A stretch of 57,454 nt of DNA from Amphimedon queenslandica (lineage: Eukaryota > Porifera > Demospongiae > Haplosclerida > Niphatidae). The notes below the pieces were generated by a model, which was not told where the DNA came from, made no database searches, and worked only from the letters and a program-made list of their open reading frames with translations. The first letter of the stretch is position 1. Each line of letters opens with the position of its first letter. Location: NCBI RefSeq assembly GCF_000090795.2, contig NW_003546677.1, positions 12,214 through 69,667 on the forward strand, read 5' to 3'. This document shows, piece after piece, positions 53,262 to 57,454 of the stretch. The position numbers and the translations under genes were made by a program.

Positions 53262-55913
53262 TTACAAATACACTTTCAGTCTTTCATATGCTTCATTCTG
53301 TACTACTGTAACCTATTACATATAAGAGATAGTATATTAAATGTAAAGTGGCATGGGAAATTGCTGTGATCATAGTCTCATATGTATGAAAGAGTAAACA
53401 TCATTAATATAAACATAAACAATAACAGTTAAGATTGCTTTATTTAGTAGTGTTATTTCACTGTGTGTGTGTGTACTTGCAATACTTACCTTTTGTGTTA
53501 TTTGTGGCACATCATACACTGGTGCTTCTTTATCAATATCTATTATAAATAATTACACCATAAGTTAAGATCTTTACACAACAGATTTATATGTTTAAAA
53601 ATTATTACGTTTTTAATCTTACTTTCATTTCTTATTGTATGAATTCCATATGCAGGGTTATCAACTCTTTCCTGTGGTATAGTTATACTTGTTTCACATA
53701 CTAAATTGTGCAATTACTGATTGTATGTTCATTTATAGTTTAACTTGCCTTTTCTATTCCTGCGTGAAATAGGTTTATTTCCTATCTTATTCATTTCTGT
53801 AAGCTGCCGTCTTGCTAATGGTCTTACATTTATATAATCTAACATAAATAATGATAATAATAACAATAATATTGATGAAAGTTTTGATCTATTAATGAGT
53901 AATTGAATTATAGTTACCTGGTGGTTGTTGCTCCATGTTGTTGTCATTAGTCCTTGATATGACTACACTGCGTGGGTTGGTATAACATTTATTTTCTGAA
54001 GCATCATTTCCTTTTTTAAATCTTCTCCTACACACTAACACACTCACTAATATTATTACCAGTATAGTAACTACCAGTAATAAAAATACTGCACTACTAG
54101 CTAGGATTACTGTATTACTGACTGTAGTAGATATATTGCTTTGAAAAACAGCTTCAGTAGAATCTGGATCACTTTTTGAGCTATCATTAACAGATGTACT
54201 ACTGATGGTTGATACTATAGGAAGAAGACTAGCTGTACCATCACTGATCAATGGAGTAGGACTAGTAACAGAAAGAGTTGGAGGGAGAGTGTTTGATAAT
54301 TGAGAGAGAGTGTTTGATGGCTGAGGGAGTATTTTTGTGATGTGAGGTGTATTGTATATTAAGGATGATTGAGAAGGTGTATTTGTGATGTGAGGTCTAT
54401 TGTATATTGAGGATGACTGAGAAAGTGCACTTGTGACGTGTAATGAGGAAGTATTAGATGGTATGGGAGAGCTGGATGAAGCCGAACCTAATGAGGTAGT
54501 GGATAGTTTATACTTGTTAGTAGTAGTTGTTGGTGTACTAATTTGGGAGCTTGTTGAAAATATACTAATAGTAGTAGTGGATGCTACAGTTATTGATCGA
54601 ATAGGCTCTATATAACGAAAAGGCTATCAGATACATTCAGTATAATAAAATTTACCTACTACAACTGATATCAGTGGATAGTCATTATGTTCCAATGGTA
54701 TTAATCCATTACTGCTATCAAGCTCATAATTCAATGGCCCATTGTATTGTTGATAATACATTGGATTACTATTAGTGGTTACATTGATTACTAACATATC
54801 TCCATACTCTACTTCAATATCACTTGTAAAGTTATATACATTACCATTACTTGATGTAGCAGCAGAAGCATCAACAGTTAGTGCATGAATCAGTTGAGAA
54901 GAACGTTTTAAATAAATGTTAGGATAATGTTTGCTTGTATCCTGATTCTGTGTAATACCAATTATCCAGTTAGTAATAATACCATTACATGTGAACTGTA
55001 TATCAGGAAAAGCTCTTGTATCATTGACTGGTATTACATTAGTAACTGATAGACTGTTTGTATTAAATGAACTGTCAATTGGAGGATACTTGCAATTGCT
55101 ACCTATAATTTTAAAAATAATTATTAGTGAATTTCTGATAATAATTGGCATACTCATATTGGTAGGGTGTATTAGGATACTTGAAGTTTCTATTTTCATC
55201 TCCCGATGTTTTGTGATGCTGTACTCATTAATATCATCATCATCTACTCTTCCAATTTGACCAGTTCCAGTTACTTTATAAAATCTAACAACACTTCTAT
55301 CATCAGGAGGTTGGAATACCCCTAGTTTGTAATCAGTATAACTGTTAATGATTAAAGGAGTAGGTAGTGTATAACGATACACTCCATTAGTAGTAAAATT
55401 TTGTGGAGATAGTATTAAGAAAATTAATTTTCTTTTGTAAAATTCAATATCTTTTTCCTGTCGTTTAGTGCGATTTTTAGTTCTTTTTGTTTTAGTTCTT
55501 TTTGTTTTAGTTTTTCTTGTTTTAGTTTTTTTTGTTTTAGTTTTTTTTGTTCTAGTCGTTTTTGTTCTAGTCATTTTATCACGTCGACTTCGTTCTTTCC
55601 ATATCTCTATTTTAGGATATTGATTCCTGTCTTCAGTTACAGTTCTAATATCAACTCCAACTAATACTTCAGTCAGTATGCCATCATCTCCACTGCAATT
55701 GAGCCTCTTTATTTCTTCAGTAATGATCCATTGTGTCTCCATTGTTTCAGACAGCTTACGAGCAGTTCGTCCATTGTTGTTAGTACTACCAGTTTTAGCC
55801 TCCAGTAAACTTAGTTCCATAAATCCTTCAGTACTACAATCATTAGACTGTACTGTACCATTTAACAGCAAAAGAATAAGCAAAAATAAAAGGAAAGATA
55901 GAAAAGAAGGCAT
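53262..55913 (-). CDS. type I membrane receptor with tandem homologous ectodomains, copy 2
   Basis: Exons 55913-55154, 55102-54656, 54607-53918, 53700-53623, 53539-53490 and 53297-53262 give 686 aa in frame. It is the paralog of the gene at 49863-52087; exon 2 is almost identical, suggesting recent duplication or gene conversion. Differences: exon 1 has an in-frame Lys/Thr/Arg-rich insertion (about 55440-55590, repeating KTKRTK) inside the first ectodomain, and exon 3 has a much longer mucin-like Ser/Thr/Pro stalk with repeats around HITNTPSQSS and IYN. The membrane helix is followed by CRRRFKK. The tail keeps NPAYG and VYDVP; the last exon has NEAYERLK. The exon 1 donor is GTATGC at 55153; the short first intron is open in frame, so retention is also possible. 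An alternative terminal exon is at 53838-53729. Confidence 0.8.
53729..53838 (-). CDS. alternative terminal exon of receptor copy 2
   Basis: Reads DYINVRPLARRQLTEMNK ... KLNYK then stop, homologous to 50471-50362 in sequence, phase and stop position. Conservation of both frame and stop supports real use as an alternative C-terminus. Confidence 0.65.
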
Positions 55914-56454
55914 GTTTACTGTTTTCTGAGAGTGTTTAGTTTTGCCGCTAATATTTATATGCAACACCACCCACACATTTTAATTACATCTTGTTGCACA
56001 ATTTCAATGTGCCACCCACACACTTAATGTTTTTAAAGTCTCTCTGATCAACACAAAAATAAACAATAAACATAAACAATAAAAAAGAAGCATTGAATTG
56101 CTTAATATGGCAATAACTTTATGTGCATTAGTTAATGTTATTATAAAATCCTTCATTAAAAGTAATGATATTTCATATTTTATCTACAGGCAATATATTC
56201 CCTATGTGCTGGAATACATTGAATCTCATCAATGTGATACCAGGAATGACTACAAATCATTAACTTCTATCAAGTTCATCTTTTTTCATCTACTTCACTG
56301 AAAAAATAATTAAAGTTACTTTAAAATATGTACATCTACATAAATATACACTATTCAATTAAGAAATTATTTATGACGGTACATGCACTGACTAGGCACC
56401 ACCTCAGTAATGTAAATGCATGTCTGGAAGGTCAAGGGTGGGAGTAGGGTCTAA
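55914..56454. other. 5' flank of receptor copy 2
   Basis: Sequence near 55914-56140 resembles 52088-52340 upstream of copy 1 (GAGAGTGTTTAGTTTTGC, CACCCACACA, AACTTTATGTGCATTAGTTA). No gene recognised in the remainder. Confidence 0.6.
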
Positions 56455-56740
56455 TATAGTTAGTATGTTATGTATCTGTCTCCAATATTAGGGCAATGAC
56501 CGTTTGTTGATTAACTAAGTCTTTCCACTCAGTTTCGTTTAGCGTTATGTGTTTTTGGGCTACTTTCTTGAATCTTGGCATGAAAATAAATCCAGTTAAT
56601 CCCATCACAAGAAGGAATTGTTATAGTTATTACACTTTCACTTTGTACATTGTAGAAATTGGTTATACTGTCACCAGCAAAATTACACCAGTTAGCTAGT
56701 AGCATCATGAATTCAATGGTGGGGAGAGCCAGTAACATGG
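56455..56740 (-). pseudogene. subfamily A membrane gene relic
   Basis: A decayed fragment of the 40-45 kb family: MMLLANWCNFAGDSITNFYN, then frame-disrupted remains of the MGLTGFVFVPRFKK block (CTTGAATCTTGGCATGAAAA on the plus strand) and of the ETDALYT block. The start, end and all other helices are missing. It lies about 11 kb from the intact array. Confidence 0.85.
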
Positions 56741-57173
56741 CCTACATGTGGGAGTAGCTAATGGTACACACATTCCTGCAATTTCCTTGTATAATGGAAC
56801 TGGCTCATTACATGAGTAACGAGGATGAGTAACAAACATGAGTCATGTTTTATTTTGTGGATACATTTAATAAACTTTCAATTGCCAAATTATGAGCTAT
56901 GGCCCATTGGTTTTGACAAATTTTGAGCAACTTAAGAATTTATTAAATTGTCTATTTTATGAATTTATAAACTTTAAATTCATAAAAATTTATTATGTAT
57001 AGATATTCCTGTATAATCCTTGTAAAATTGTTATCAAGGTGACATTGTTAGTCATTATAAAAGTGTCCTCAATACCAGGAATATGAGATAATGTGTATTA
57101 CTGTTAACTATATTATTAAAAGTACAATAATTATTACTATACTGACATCATGTCATTATTATTATTGTTTCTG
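56741..57173. other. intergenic, no gene seen
   Basis: AT-rich sequence with a diverged satellite-like trace (GAGCTATGGCCCATTGGTTT near 56892). Nothing else recognised. Confidence 0.55.
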
Positions 57174-57411
57174 TTAGATGTACAGTTCATCTTCTTCATT
57201 CTTTATTACCTCATCCTATACCAATTGAAATAATATGTAATTGTAATAGTCACACTCAGTATAGTTACACAATATTCTTTTGACCAAGTGAGTCATACAA
57301 TGGTCTTATACTATAAATAAATATCACAATAAATTGATGTATAGTATACCTCTGATTGATTAAACATCATTGTTCTTGGTTCATCATATACTAATGCTTC
57401 TTCATCAATAC
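57174..57411 (-). CDS. 3' end of a third receptor of the 50-56 kb family (partial)
   Basis: Two exons: 57411-57350 encodes IDEEALVYDEPRTMMFNQSE, matching the IEKEAPVYDVP tail exon of the neighbours in size class and phase. 57215-57174 encodes a final DEVIKNEEDELYI then stop. Splice signals are consensus and phases agree. The remainder of the gene lies beyond the right edge. The tyrosines VYDEP and LYI could be SH2-type sites. Confidence 0.65.
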
Positions 57412-57454
57412 CTGTAATAATTCAATACAGTATGTCACACTATATAGAGCATAA

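Overview
This window is animal nuclear DNA. It is AT-rich, with short GT-AG introns (often 40-400 b), many short terminal-inverted-repeat elements, tandem repeats and one 156-base assembly gap. The gene set (JADE, an ACSBG-type acyl-CoA synthetase, an UNC93-like protein, mitochondrial bL9, immunoglobulin receptors and a ZU5 plus death-fold protein) fits an early-branching metazoan. My best guess is a demosponge such as Amphimedon; this is an inference and no search was run. Every multi-exon model below was spliced by eye, and its phases and total length close on a whole number of codons unless stated otherwise.

Left part (1-16,100). A two-gene unit is tandemly repeated: a minus-strand gene for a Kelch / coiled-coil / ZU5 / death-fold (CARD-like) protein lies head to head with a plus-strand gene for a three-Ig-domain membrane receptor. 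There are two complete units, plus the 3' end of a third receptor at the left edge. Both intracellular genes are intact (1359 and 1421 codons). Of the three receptors only the rightmost is intact (539 aa); the other two each carry a different frameshift. The layout suggests a co-duplicated surface-receptor and cytoplasmic-adaptor locus under birth-and-death evolution.

Middle (16,200-34,900) holds conserved single-copy genes: UNC93-like (+), ACSBG-type synthetase (-, 17 exons, 620 aa), JADE PHD-finger scaffold (-, at least 18 exons, one probably hidden in the N gap), and mitochondrial bL9 (+) head to head with JADE. Their introns hold a 177-bp satellite, a 61-bp minisatellite and several MITE families.

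Right part (35,300-57,454). First comes an alternating A-B-A-B-A array of intronless minus-strand genes for multipass membrane proteins of a family I do not recognise; one B gene has two frameshifts, and a further A relic lies at 56.5 kb. Copies of the bL9 3' end left inside the array show that the duplications started at the bL9 border. Next is a secreted M35-type (deuterolysin-like) protein whose HExxH zinc site is replaced. Last come two intact paralogous type I receptors (plus the tail of a third at the edge) with NPxY/YxxP-type cytoplasmic tyrosine motifs and a conserved alternative terminal exon.
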